From Phycomyces nitens (lineage: Eukaryota > Mucoromycota > Mucoromycetes > Mucorales > Phycomycetaceae), in assembly GCA_022702545.1 (NCBI GenBank), contig JAHRBC010000010.1, forward strand, positions 123,004 to 187,003: 64,000 nt of DNA. The letters run 5' to 3'. Below, in pieces: positions 8,825 through 17,589 of this stretch (positions are counted from its first letter, which is position 1; the number at the start of each line of letters is the position of its first letter). The notes under the pieces were generated by a model. The model searched no databases. It was not told the DNA's origin and worked only from the letters and a program-made list of their open reading frames with translations. Both the position numbers and the translations under genes were made by a program.

Positions 8825-9564
8825 TGTTGAACTGTTACTTATATTAATTTAACCGGTACAGAATGTACACTTTTTGATTAAGGTCCCCGATGGGGCTTTG
8901 CCCATCGGGGACTCTCCCCCGCCCCGGCTCTGGGGGGGAAGGGCTACATAAAATTGGGGTCGTAACCCCAATTTCTGTGGACTCTCGGGGGCGCGGAGCG
9001 CCCCCTCGGGCTACGGGCCCGCCCCGTGGCCCTTCGGGGGGCCTTCGGCCCCCCTCGGGCTATTAAATTTAATTTTATAAAAATAAATAAATTGATTTTT
9101 ACTTTGACCGGGCCCCCCCATTTACTTTTTTTTAATATTAAGTACCTAAGGGGGCGGAGCTGAGGGGGCCCCACGCTGCCGTGGGGCCCCTCGGCCCCGG
9201 AAAGCGCTTCGCGCTTTCCGGAGCTACACCTTCTTGAGTGGTGGTGCCCCAATTGGGTCGATTCAATAAAGGTAAGATCGATTTCAATAATACCATTTCC
9301 TGGAGGCCCAGCGCGCAAAGTTTCGGGTCGTCTCGACCCAGAATACAGAACTGGGGGCAGGCCCAAGGGCCGAAGATTGGGGACCCCCGGTCCCGGAGGT
9401 CCAATTTTGGTCTGGCAAAGATTTATCTTGACATCCGCCGGGGCTTCACCTCAGCGAGCCCCCTCAAAAATACCCTCCCCCCGAAAGGGAATACCCCCAA
9501 GGCCAGACGACCGAAAGGGCATCCGACCGGTCCCGGAGGGGCAAATATTAATAAACATTATAAT
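8825..9564. other. trnA-trnN spacer, GC clusters and AT module
   Basis: No gene seen. Holds GGTCCCCGATGGG/CCCATCGGGGAC (8882-8911), long GC hairpins at 8984-9060, an AT module (about 9062-9105), the composite CACGCTGCCGTG plus AAAGCGC/GCGCTTT hairpins flanked by GGAGCT (9146-9225), and GC-rich non-repeat sequence to 9545. Long frames here are artefacts of high GC content. Confidence 0.6.
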
Positions 9565-9635
9565 GCTGTTATAGTTCAATGGTAGAACGGTAAACTGTTA
9601 ATTTATGAATAGAGGTTCGATTCCTCTTAACGGCT
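9565..9635 (+). tRNA. trnN: tRNA-Asn(GUU) (S1 copy)
   Basis: The acceptor GCTGTTA/TAACGGC has one G-U pair. The anticodon arm GTAAA-CTGTTAA-TTTAT gives GTT, and the T arm AGAGG-TTCGATT-CCTCT is perfect. Second copy at 37348-37418. Confidence 0.95.
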
Positions 9636-10297
9636 ATATTTATTGATTCCGGCCGGGCGCGCTAATAAAGCGCGCCTGGCTGGAATCCGCGCCGGGTCCA
9701 TAGGACCCAATTGGGGCCCATTCCTTAATTTGTTCAAAATATTTTGAATTAAAAGGAAATACCTGTCATTTTAATACCACTTAATAATAGTTATTATTTC
9801 AATATTAAACATCTTTACCCGAACGGGACAAATCTCTCCGTTCCCCGCAATTGCGCTCTGCAATTGCGGGGTCCGGGACGGGGCTTAAAAAAGAATTTAT
9901 AAAAAAGTGGAGTTAAGAATCCGGCCGGGCGAAGTAAAAATAAATTTATTTATTTTTATCAAATTTTAATTTAGCCCGGCCCCCCAATCGGGGGGCTACG
10001 CCCCCCGACGGGCTCCGGGGCCAATAGGTTCTGGGGGTGCCGCCCATCGCAGAGGGGCGGCTACGCCGCCCCCCGGCCCCCCCCAATTGCCCCGTGAAAC
10101 GGGGCAATTGGGGAGGGGGCCCCACGCTGCCGTGGGGCCCCCTCGGCCCCGGAAAGCGCTTCGCGCTTTCCTCGCTTATTCAAACCCGGGCTCGGCCCAA
10201 TTGGGGGTCCGGTGAACTCGGATCCTATCTGAGGTTTTTAATTCGGCCCCCGCGGTTCTTAATTAGCCCTAATTTAATAGGGATAATTTTAGCTTAC
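9636..10297. other. trnN-nad6 spacer with GC clusters and AT module
   Basis: No gene seen. Contains GGCCGGGCGCGC/GCGCGCCTGGC (9651-9682), CCCCGCAATTGC/GCAATTGCGGGG (9842-9871), a GC-stem/AT-core module (9925-9979) and a run of GC hairpins (9975-10172) that includes the CACGCTGCCGTG and AAAGCGC/GCGCTTT pair. The last 100 nt before nad6 are AT-rich. Confidence 0.6.
9925..9979. repeat. GC-stem / AT-core module
   Basis: CCGGGC and GCCCGG stems enclose a core with AAGTAAAAATAAATTTATTT and ATCAAATTTTAATTT. The same design is at 11435-11490 and 48085-48147, with an unpaired relative at 9062-9105. Confidence 0.8.
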
Positions 10298-11295
10298 ATG
10301 AACGCAATTCTATTAGATCTATTGGCTTTTGGTTCTGTATTGTCTGGTATTTTAGTAATTACATCACGGAACCCTGTAATTTCTGTATTATTCTTAATTG
10401 CTGTTTTTGTTAATGTAGCTTGTTATTTAATTCTATTAGGTATCAATTTTATTGGTTAAAAGGCCAAAAGGATATTCTATAATATCTAAAATATCACTAA
10501 ATACTAAAATATCTCTATAATTAGATATACCTACAAGGTAATAATTATCTAATTGAGACAATTAGTAAGTAATTGTATAATTAATTACTTCAGAGACTAC
10601 ATGTGATACATGTTTTATTAAATTATAAAACATGAAGATATAGTCCGTTCTCTCTATATTAATAGATTATAATGATTCTAAACCTTTAACCAAATAACTT
10701 ATACAACTCGGGGTATTCTAATATAGAATACCCCTCTTGTTAAAATATAGAGTTTAAAATAAAAACCCTGGGGCGGACCCAGAACAATCGATTAATATAC
10801 TTAAATCTAATTAATGTATCTTTTTATGATCGATTTATTAAATTAAATAAACGAGAGAAGCTTACGTATTTAATCGTTTATGTTGGAGCAATTGCTATTC
10901 TATTCCTATTCGTAGTAATGATGCTTAATATTAAATTAGTAGAGCTACAAGACTCAGCAGAAGATAATTCTAATCCATATCCATTAGCTTTTGTATTAGG
11001 TACTCTATTTGTAAGTGGTTTAGGATTAACTAATACGAATTTAGATAAAATCGATTTACCTGCAATTTTTGACTCAATTAACTTTTTATCATTCAAATCA
11101 GACAAATTAGAAACATTATTTGTTAGTCACTCTAATTGGGATAATGTATTTGTATCTCTTGATCAAATTAACAGTATCGGTCAAGTATTATATACTTCTC
11201 ACGCATTATTCTTAATTATTGCAAGTATGATTCTATTACTCGCAATGGTTGGACCTATTACGCTTTGCCTAAAACCAACTAAACGAATCGGATAA
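10298..11295 (+). CDS. nad6: NADH dehydrogenase subunit 6, two exons (S1 copy)
   Basis: Membrane subunit of complex I near the ubiquinone-side channel. Exons 10298-10456 and 10861-11295 give 197 residues. Exon 1 is MNAILLDLLAF to LILLGINFIG; exon 2 starts LTYLIVYVGAIAILFLFVVM, the most conserved nad6 segment. The join puts T before and G at the end of the intron. I chose the ATG at 10298 because it matches the usual N-terminus; the frame is open further upstream only through a GC cluster that is not coding. C-terminal membrane segment and TAA at 11293-11295. Confidence 0.94.
10457..10860 (+). other. nad6 intron, group I, without ORF
   Basis: 404 nt, starting TAAAAGG and ending AGAGAAG. Carries the core TCAGAGACTACATG and GAAGATATAGTCCG (about 10590-10648) shared with the other introns. 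No open frame of note. Confidence 0.82.
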
Positions 11296-11968
11296 GATAA
11301 GGAATTAAGGACAAGAGAAGGAATTAAGGTGCGGCCCGCGCAGCGGGCCTCACTATGGGGGCCCCACGGCAACGTGGGGCCCCCTCGGATAAGATTAGGA
11401 GTTATTTATTTTTAGAAAACGGGATGTTTTCATCGGGGGCTAAATTTAAATTTTATAAAAATAAATAAATTTATTTTTACTTCGCCCCCCGCCGAAAACT
11501 AAATAAGTAATTATTGGCAATCTAATTAATATATAAGTTACAATAGACAAATTGTAAAATTTATCAATTGTTATTAGGACACTTATGTAAGTATATTTCT
11601 TACCCCTTTCGAGGGCGGCCGTAGGCCGCCCGAGAGATTATTCCGCAGCCCCGCTGTGGGGAACCTTAGTTCCTCTTAATAATCAGACCCGATTTCCTCC
11701 TTGATTATTATTATATTCCCGAATTATAACTTAACTTCAATAGATAACTTGTTTATTACGGTGAGTTTCTATACCCGTAATTTGGGGAGAGAATAGCCCA
11801 TTCCAATAACTAATCCACTAAGCTCTAATAGCTTGATGACGATAGAATTAATAATCAAGATTATTCTAGAATTTCCGAGGGCCCGAAGGCCCCGAAAGAT
11901 TATTTACCGGATCTTTGATCCGGGGAATTTCTTTTTATTAGGATTTTGAATGGATATTATGATTATTC
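11296..11968. other. nad6-nad1 spacer
   Basis: No gene seen. Holds GCGGCCCGC/GCGGGCC and GGGGCCCCACG/CGTGGGGCCCC hairpins (11331-11394), a GC-stem/AT-core module (11435-11490), a GGGCGGCC/GGCCGCCC hairpin (11612-11631) and AT-rich sequence. I checked about 11680-11870 for a tRNA fold and found none convincing. Confidence 0.6.
11435..11490. repeat. GC-stem / AT-core module
   Basis: GGGGGC and GCCCCC(C) enclose TAAATTT...TTTTATAAAAATAAATAA...TTTTTACTTC. Same design as 9925-9979 in the opposite orientation. Confidence 0.8.
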
Positions 11969-14900
11969 ATGTATAATTATTTACTCATGTTATTATCACT
12001 TATTGAGGTACTTATTGTTATTGTACCATTATTATTATCTGTAGCTTTCATGACTATTGCAGAACGAAAGGCTATGGGATCTATGCAAAGACGATTAGGT
12101 CCTAATAGAGTAGGATATTATGGTTTATTACAACCATTGAGCAAGTGGCTTCCTTTGTATTAAACAAGGTTGAAAATAAGACTATATGCTGGAAAATTCA
12201 TAAATTTATTGTACCTAAAAGGTAATAATCAATAAATAAGAATAATCAGCAGGTAATTTATTTATAAAGAACCTCAACGATCACATGTCTCACATACTTA
12301 ACAGTATGATAATATGATCTATTTACTCAAAACTTAGAAGTAAGTTGCTATTCTATTTAATTTTCGATTATTATTAATTCTTGTTTGTTTAATTAGTTTA
12401 ATCTTATTTAATAATGAGAATGAAATCAATTGTTTATTAGCAGTTAATAGTCCTTTTGTTTTATTGGCTAAATCAATTTATAAAAAAGCTGAATTTAAAA
12501 TTAAAACAAAAAAACATGTAGCTGTTGATCACTGTCATTCATTTTCTGAAAATCATAATAAATTTAGAAAGAAATGGATGGGTCAATCAGGTATTTATAA
12601 AATTACTTGTTTATTAAATAATAAATTTTATTATTATGGATCTTCTAAAGATTTAGGTACACGATTAAAATATCATTATTATGTTACACCTAAAGATTCT
12701 AATAAATTTGGTTTATTTTTAAAAACAGTAGGATGGGATTATTTCTCTGTAACAATTGTAGAATTATGTGATTCTAAAGATTTAGCAGAAAGAGAAACTT
12801 GGTATCTTCAAAAATACCGACCTCTATTAAATACTTTATTTGAAGTAGGAGAATGGCCAGGAGTTAAATTTCATTCTGAAAGTACTAAAACTTTAATCAG
12901 TAAAACATTAACTGGTAAAACACATTCAGAAGAAACTAAACTTAAAATGAGTCAATCTCATCAAGGTGAAAAAAATATCTTTTTTAATAAATCTTTACCT
13001 AAAGCTACATTAGATGCTGCAGCATTAGTAAATTCTAATCTTGTATGGGTTTATAACGCTGAAACTAAGACATTATTAAAAGAATCACCTATTTCAAGTA
13101 AGAGACAAACTGCAAAAATTCTTGGAATTTCTTACAATTCTGTTGTTAAATATTTAGATACTGATAAATCTTTCAAAGCCCCCGCGCCAAGGCGCGGGGG
13201 TCTTGAATAGGGGGCGGACATAGTCCGCCCCCAGTTCAAAGGATTTTTAATGTACAGTAAAGAGAAAGCCCCGGTATAAATCGGGGCTTTCCACGTTCGG
13301 AATAAATATTATAGTAACAATTATTTGAGTAAATGTTGCAGATGCATTAAAACTATTTGTTAAAGAATCTGTACTTCCTGCTCATTCGAATAAAGCTTTA
13401 TTCCTATTTGCTCCCGTGATCTCCCTGATCACGAGTCTATTATCATGGGGAGTAGTTCCTTTTGGTGCAGGATTAACATTATCAGATCTTAGTCTAGGAA
13501 TTTTATATCTATTAGCAGTTTCTTCTCTAGGAGTATATGGAGTAATTTTCGCAGGTTGGGCTGCCAATTCTAAATATGCATTCTTAGGAGGATTACGAAG
13601 TACAGCTCAAATGGTTAGTTACGAAGTTGTACTGGGATTAATCATCATTACAGTTGTATTATTAGTTGGATCACTTAACGTAACTGAGATTATTCAAGCT
13701 CAAATTAGTGTTTGGTATTAATATGCCTTTAGAATATTAAATTCTAATTAAATTTTGCTATATGCTGGAAAATCCTTAATATTGTAATACTTTATTAGTA
13801 ACAATTTACAGTATTGGATAATCAGCAGGAAAATATAAATAATTCCTCAGAGACTTCATGCAAAATATCATCCAATAATATTGGATGATGAAGATAAAGT
13901 CCAATCTTAAACTAATCTGTGTGAACTTAAGAATCACCTTAAGATTGATAATATTAATTATCATTTGTTTAATAATGATTTATCTCCCCATTTAGTTTAT
14001 ATTACTAATTTAGTTGTATCCTTTCTTAGAATTTAAGTTAATCTAATACCTATTTAAATTTTTCTCACAAACATTATTTATCTACATCTACTAAGAGTGT
14101 AAAAAGATTAACTAAAAAAGAACGAGAAAAAATCTGTTTAACAGATAAAGAAAAAGAAGTATTAGTAGGACTCGGGCCCCGCGTAGCGGGGCCCGGGGTC
14201 TCCGGGGGGCCCGCTGCGCGGGCCCCCCGAGGACTATTATTAGGAGATGCGAGGGGCGTAGCCCCAATTGGGGGGCTTGCCACCCGATTGGGGTCAGTCC
14301 CCGCCCCGGGGGCTAGAATTTCTATAAATTATGAATCAATTAATACATTAAAATCTTTAGGTCGTTCTCATGCATCCTTCTATGTTATATAAGTTGAATT
14401 TCTAACAATAAATTAATATTATCTTTCAATGTTTAAGAGACGATATTATTCCATTATTACCATTATCTTTAATGTTCTTAATTTCAGCAATTGCTGAAAC
14501 TAATAGAGCTCCATTTGACTTACCAGAGGCTGAATCGGAGCTAGTTGCTGGTTTCTTTACTGAGCACTCTAGTGTACCTTTCGTAATGTTCTTCTTAGCA
14601 GAGTATGCTTCTATTATTTTAATGTCTACTTTAGTAAGCATTTTATTCTTAGGAGGATACTTAATTCCTTTTGTAAGTTTTGAAAATCCTACATTCTTAT
14701 CATTAGAAGGATTAAGTCTAGGTCTTAAAACTTGTCTAATTCTATTTATTTATATTTGGGTCTCCTCTGGCCCTTAACCCGAATTAATTCGGGTTAAATC
14801 TTAGCTATATGCTGGAACATCCATAATATTTTGAGTACTTTAATAGTTATAATCTTAAAATTAGGACAATCAGCAGGTAACATTTATTAATGATACCTCA

Positions 14901-15102
14901 GAGACTTCATGCTAATAATCATTAATGATGAAGATAAAGTCCATTATACTAATAATCATTATAATAGTATTTACGTAGAGCGAGTTTTCCAAGACTTCGA
15001 TACGATCAACTAATGTCTTTCACATGGACAGGTATGCTTCCTCTAGCATTAGGGTTCATTATCTTAGTACCATGTATCTTAGTTGCATTTGAAATTGCTT
15101 AA
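11969..15102 (+). CDS. nad1: NADH dehydrogenase subunit 1, four exons (S1 copy)
   Basis: Core membrane subunit of complex I that forms the quinone-binding chamber. Exons 11969-12137, 13336-13716, 14443-14761 and 14976-15102 join to 331 residues. Exon 1 holds [19 protein letters not shown]. Its join restores [15 protein letters not shown], the second restores [14 protein letters not shown], and the third [17 protein letters not shown], all family signatures. Exon 3 holds [19 protein letters not shown]. All three junctions split a codon, and all three follow the T-before and G-at-end rule for group I introns. The ATG at 11969 is followed directly by the family N-terminus. No frame breaks in this copy. 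Confidence 0.94.
12464..13210 (+). CDS. GIY-YIG homing endonuclease in nad1 intron 1, 3' end altered by DHE-C
   Basis: Putative intron endonuclease. The GIY-YIG catalytic domain starts at [20 protein letters not shown] (about residue 41), with the Arg of LGTRLKYHY and the Glu of [15 protein letters not shown]3-like segment follows ([17 protein letters not shown]), then a NUMOD1-like helix-turn-helix ([21 protein letters not shown]). The listed start is a TTG and the frame extends further upstream, so the start is uncertain. A 63-nt DHE sits at codon SFK near the end and replaces the last residues (GF, stop) with [10 protein letters not shown], which probably does not harm the domains. Confidence 0.88.
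   Translation: MAKSIYKKAEFKIKTKKHVAVDHCHSFSENHNKFRKKWMGQSGIYKITCLLNNKFYYYGSSKDLGTRLKYHYYVTPKDSNKFGLFLKTVGWDYFSVTIVELCDSKDLAERETWYLQKYRPLLNTLFEVGEWPGVKFHSESTKTLISKTLTGKTHSEETKLKMSQSHQGEKNIFFNKSLPKATLDAAALVNSNLVWVYNAETKTLLKESPISSKRQTAKILGISYNSVVKYLDTDKSFKAPAPRRGGLE
13179..13241. mobile_element. 63-nt GC double-hairpin element (DHE-C, copy 2)
   Basis: Identical to 6871-6933, with the same flanking word TTCAAAG at 13172-13178 and 13235-13241. The target without the element is AAATCTTTCAAAGGATTT, an imperfect inverted repeat. It changes the C-terminus of the GIY-YIG gene. Confidence 0.93.
14173..14235. mobile_element. 63-nt GC double-hairpin element in LAGLIDADG motif 1 (DHE-D)
   Basis: Hairpins GGGCCCCGC/GCGGGGCCC and GGGGGGCCCGC/GCGGGCCCCCC. 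Target word GGACT at 14168-14172 and 14231-14235. The empty site TAGT-AGG-ACTA has a short inverted repeat. Confidence 0.82.
14251..14313. mobile_element. 63-nt GC insertion after GDA (DHE-E)
   Basis: The hairpins GGGGCGTAGCCCC and CCCCAATTGGGG plus further GC sequence lie between GATGC and TAGAATT. Removal of 63 nt gives GDARIS in frame. The target duplication is at most two bases and the bounds are uncertain by a few bases. Confidence 0.6.
14762..14975 (+). other. nad1 intron 3, compact group I intron (214 nt)
   Basis: One of the shortest introns here. Contains the start block GCTATATGCTGGAACATCC, AATCAGCAGGTAAC, and the core CTCAGAGACTTCATG with GATGAAGATAAAGTCC. No room for an ORF. TAACCC downstream can pair with the 5' exon end GGGT (probable P1). 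Confidence 0.83.
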
Positions 15103-15495
15103 TTTCATATCATTTTTTATTTTAAGATTATTACCACCCCTCTCCTTATTTATTAATCCCTTTAATTGGAATAAATCGATTTAAAAAGGAGAGCCTCGCC
15201 CGCCACGTTTTACGTGGCGGGGGAGGTCGAGGGGCGGCTACGCCGCCCCTCAGCCGAGGGGGGCCGAATTAAAAATTTAGGCCCCCCTCAGGCCCCGGAA
15301 AGCGCGTAGCGCTTTCCTCGCCTCAACAGAGAGTTCGGAGACTTCAGCGTAGTAGGGGGTATTCCTTCCACCCACTTTGTGGGTGGGGGAAGATCTTAAT
15401 GACAAACTAATTTAATTAATTATAAAAGTAATAAATATTAAATAATATTTGGTACTCCTTTCATAGGTTTTACCAATACTGTTTTTTATACATGA
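15103..15495. other. nad1-trnT spacer
   Basis: No gene seen. GC clusters: CGCCCGCCACGTTTTACGTGGCGGG (15198-15222), GGGGCGGC-TA-CGCCGCCCC (15231-15250), GGGGGCC...GGCCCCC around an AT loop (15256-15287), GGAAAGCGC/GCGCTTTCC (15297-15316) and CCCACTTTGTGGG (15373-15386). Confidence 0.6.
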
Positions 15496-15568
15496 GTTGG
15501 TTTGGCTTAATTGGTAAAGCACTCGATTTGTAATCGAGGTATTAGTAGTTCGAGTCTACTAACCAGCA
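15496..15568 (+). tRNA. trnT: tRNA-Thr(UGU) (S1 copy)
   Basis: Acceptor GTTGGTT/AACCAGC with one G-U pair. The anticodon arm CTCGA-TTTGTAA-TCGAG gives TGT, and the T arm GTAG-TTCGAGT-CTAC is good. Second copy at 31455-31527. Confidence 0.95.
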
Positions 15569-15882
15569 CTTAGTTCTTCTAGCTCGGCATTCTCTCAAAT
15601 TGGGACGGCACCATTAATTTATTAATTGGTAATTGTAGTGAAAGTCTACTAGCCTTGGGGGCGGCTACGCCGCCCCCAACGGCAAGTGACCCAATTGGGG
15701 GCTTCGCCCCCAATTGGGAAACTAGCCTAGGCGGCCCGCGTAGCGGGCCGCCCAGGGGACTTTTCCCGTTAAAACGGGAAACTAGCCAGCATACTATTTT
15801 AGAATGCCAATAAATAGAAAAAATGATTAATAAAAACCGGGGGGACCGAATGCCACCGGTGGGACTTAATAATTAGACCCAA
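15569..15882. other. spacer with nested GC hairpins
   Basis: No gene seen. GGGGGCGG-CTA-CCGCCCCC (15657-15678), CCCAATTGGGGGC/GCCCCCAATTGGG (15690-15718) and GCGGCCCGC/GCGGGCCGC (15731-15750). The flanking words GGGAAACTAGCC occur at 15715-15726 and 15776-15787, on either side of the last hairpin, resembling a target duplication. Confidence 0.6.
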
Positions 15883-16173
15883 TTGGGGGGCTCTGCCCCC
15901 TGGATTAAAATTTTACTCCGCCAACTACAAAACCCTATATTCTACATTATTGATTTAAATACAGGATTACCTTTAAGATTTGATAGTTATATTTTAGCAT
16001 CAAATTATTTAGAAATTAAAACTTCTGATTTAATTGTTAGACATATCGATAAATTTACAATTTATAAAAAAAGATATCAATTTTTAAGTAATGATAAATT
16101 CTTAGAGTTATTTCCAAATGCTATTAATAAAAAATATCAATGTGATTTAGATAAAATTCCATTAAAATCATAA
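15883..16173 (+). CDS. unrecognised small AT-rich ORF
   Basis: Open frame of 96 codons. The first part (MGGSAPW) lies in a GC hairpin and is unlikely to be the real start; the coding-like part begins near NPIFYIIDLNTGLPLRF and ends KYQCDLDKIPLKS. It is rich in Ile, Leu, Lys, Asn and Phe, without a membrane segment or known motif. S2 keeps it identical at 30851-31141, which shows only that it is read correctly. It may be a decayed HEG tail or a free-standing ORF; I cannot assign it. Confidence 0.35.
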   Translation: MGGSAPWIKILLRQLQNPIFYIIDLNTGLPLRFDSYILASNYLEIKTSDLIVRHIDKFTIYKKRYQFLSNDKFLELFPNAINKKYQCDLDKIPLKS

Positions 16174-16417
16174 TGTCTTAAGAATATATTTATTGTCTTG
16201 AGATATTGGATCACAGTTAAACCGTGATCGGGGAGATTTATCTGTTATTAGCCTTCACGTGGCAAATCTCGTAAGTATATATAATATACAAAATAACATT
16301 AGATTTAATCAAAATTTGATCAAATTTTGAATGAATTTATTATATTGCATAATATATTATATAGAAACTAATAATAACAAACATTTTTAATAAAAGTAAC
16401 AATAACAATTTATAAAA

Positions 16418-16491
16418 TGGGTTGTAGACTAATCTGGTAAGTCATCGACTTTTGATGTCGAGTTATGGGAGTTCGAGCCTTCCCAGCCCAG
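16418..16491 (+). tRNA. trnQ: tRNA-Gln(UUG) (S1 copy)
   Basis: Acceptor TGGGTTG/CAGCCCA with one G-U pair. The anticodon arm TCGAC-TTTTGAT-GTCGA gives TTG, and the T arm GGGAG-TTCGAGC-CTTCC is good with one mispair. Second copy at 30533-30606. Confidence 0.94.
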
Positions 16492-16661
16492 TAATTACTA
16501 AATCTTAATATTCCGGCGGCCGCAGTGAAGAATCATCTACCCCCACTATAAAAACCTTTAATCCTATTAATTACATGAATGACACCAATGTATACCTGTT
16601 TCAAAACTATTCTTATTTTCGATTTAATCTTTATAAAATCATTCATTTCCATTCGAATTAA
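16492..16661. other. spacer, nothing seen
   Basis: AT-rich apart from a GGCGGCCGC block at 16514-16523. No motif recognised. Confidence 0.4.
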
Positions 16662-17150
16662 TTAATTATTAAATCTAATAAAAAGTAAAGGGTTTGATTT
16701 ATGAGATTCACTATCTCTAATTCTGAAAGGACTAGTAATTACATTTATAATGGTGCTTCTAAAATTATTAAATCTTAAATAATATCTATTAACTAAGATT
16801 AACATCTCTACAACCCTTCCTTCGTTGATATAACCAATCATTAGATAACTGTCTACTGCGATCCCTCGAACAAAATTATAACTACCTGTTGTTAGAGACT
16901 TAACGGCCACATAGGCTTTATATGTAATAACACAGAACCCTGCGAACAATGTTCAAGAAATAGTAACTTTTAATACATAGAGATAATCCACTTGGGATAG
17001 ATAAGAATAAGGGAGCAAGGCTATTACTTTACCGAGCTTTACAAAGGCTATATTAGTTAGATCTAAGAAACTCGAGTCTAACTTATTATATTGAAAAATA
17101 TTAAATAAAGACCGAGGGGGGCCCGCGTAGCGGGCCCCCCGAGTGTCCAC
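16662..17150 (-). pseudogene. unrecognised ORF pair, possibly one broken gene
   Basis: Two minus-strand frames, 17150-16953 (ending YLYVLKVTIS) and 16949-16662 (starting MFAGFCVITYKAYVAVKSL), lie almost end to end with a stop between. The second part has hydrophobic stretches and ends SHKSNPLLFIRFNN. S2 has both at 29871-30359 with the same break. The 5' end of the first frame lies in a GC hairpin. No family recognised. This could be a decayed plasmid-derived gene, since an RT-like fragment is next to it. Confidence 0.35.
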
Positions 17151-17286
17151 GGGCCCCGCTACGCGGGCCCCGTCGACCCTTCTTTGCCGGGGTCCAAACG
17201 AAAGAACTAAAATATGGGAGCTCTGTAAATTAGCAGACTTTCCAGCATAGTTCGGATCTCACTATACTGAGGGCTGATGCGTCTGC

Positions 17287-17589
17287 TTGGTTGAGCTAGG
17301 AGTAAACACCGAATATATCCTACGGGGGGGGCGGATGAAGGACCCATTACGGCTTAAAATGGCCGGGATGGGGGAATATCATCACTACTACCGAGGGGTA
17401 GTTCAAGGTAACAATGTTGCGGCGTTGTTAGGGATGATAGTACTGGAAGATATGAAGGTATATGACTTAACAAAAGGTAGTCTAATCGGTTATGCTGACG
17501 ACGGAGTTTTATACGGGAATGACCCGGGAATGGTAGATGAATGGTTGAGTAAGGGGAGGAGGAGTGAATCCAATGATCACCCCAGGTGA
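17287..17589 (+). pseudogene. reverse-transcriptase-like fragment (retroplasmid or intron RT remnant)
   Basis: The frame contains YYRGVVQGNNVAALLGM, resembling RT motif B (xxPQG), and then SLIGYADDGVLYG, a YADD-G catalytic motif C, 25 to 35 residues apart as in reverse transcriptases. The frame stops soon after (DEWLSKGRRSESND), so the thumb and the upstream finger motifs are missing. The region is less AT-rich than the genes around it, which suggests foreign origin. The same fragment is in S2 (29435-29734). A mitochondrial retroplasmid or a degraded group II intron RT are both possible; I favour the first because of the DDG and the lack of intron features. Confidence 0.55.

Larger units (their letters stand above)
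12138..13335 (+). other. nad1 intron 1, group I
   Basis: 1198 nt. Near its 5' end it shares CTATATGCTGGAAAAT and AATCAGCAGGTAAT with nad1 introns 2 and 3. Encodes a GIY-YIG protein. The core TCAGAGACT block seen in the other introns is diverged here. Confidence 0.75.
14043..14392 (+). pseudogene. LAGLIDADG endonuclease N-terminal remnant with two in-frame DHEs
   Basis: The open frame carries [12 protein letters not shown], then a 21-residue GC insertion, then LLLGDA, a second 21-residue insertion, and [20 protein letters not shown], ending at TAA 14390-14392. Without the insertions the sequence is the common fungal first motif [14 protein letters not shown]. Only the first motif is present, so it is a truncated HEG. 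No clear start codon. Both insertions are 63 nt and keep the frame even though the gene looks dead. Confidence 0.75.
13717..14442 (+). other. nad1 intron 2, group I
   Basis: 726 nt. Core CTCAGAGACTTCATG and GATGAAGATAAAGTCC at about 13844-13900. Shares the GCTATATGCTGGAA start block with introns 1 and 3. It holds a short LAGLIDADG remnant after the core. Confidence 0.82.

Noticed and set aside
8200..10200. Many long open frames on both strands in the GC-rich tRNA region (for example 8481-8792, 8944-9366, 9238-9585, 37580-38134)
   Set aside because: They overlap each other and tRNAs, are made of Gly, Pro, Arg and Ala from GC hairpins, and have no conserved motif. Few stop codons is an effect of GC content.
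11680..11870. Possible additional tRNA in the nad6-nad1 spacer
   Set aside because: No acceptor, T-arm and anticodon combination could be assembled on either strand.
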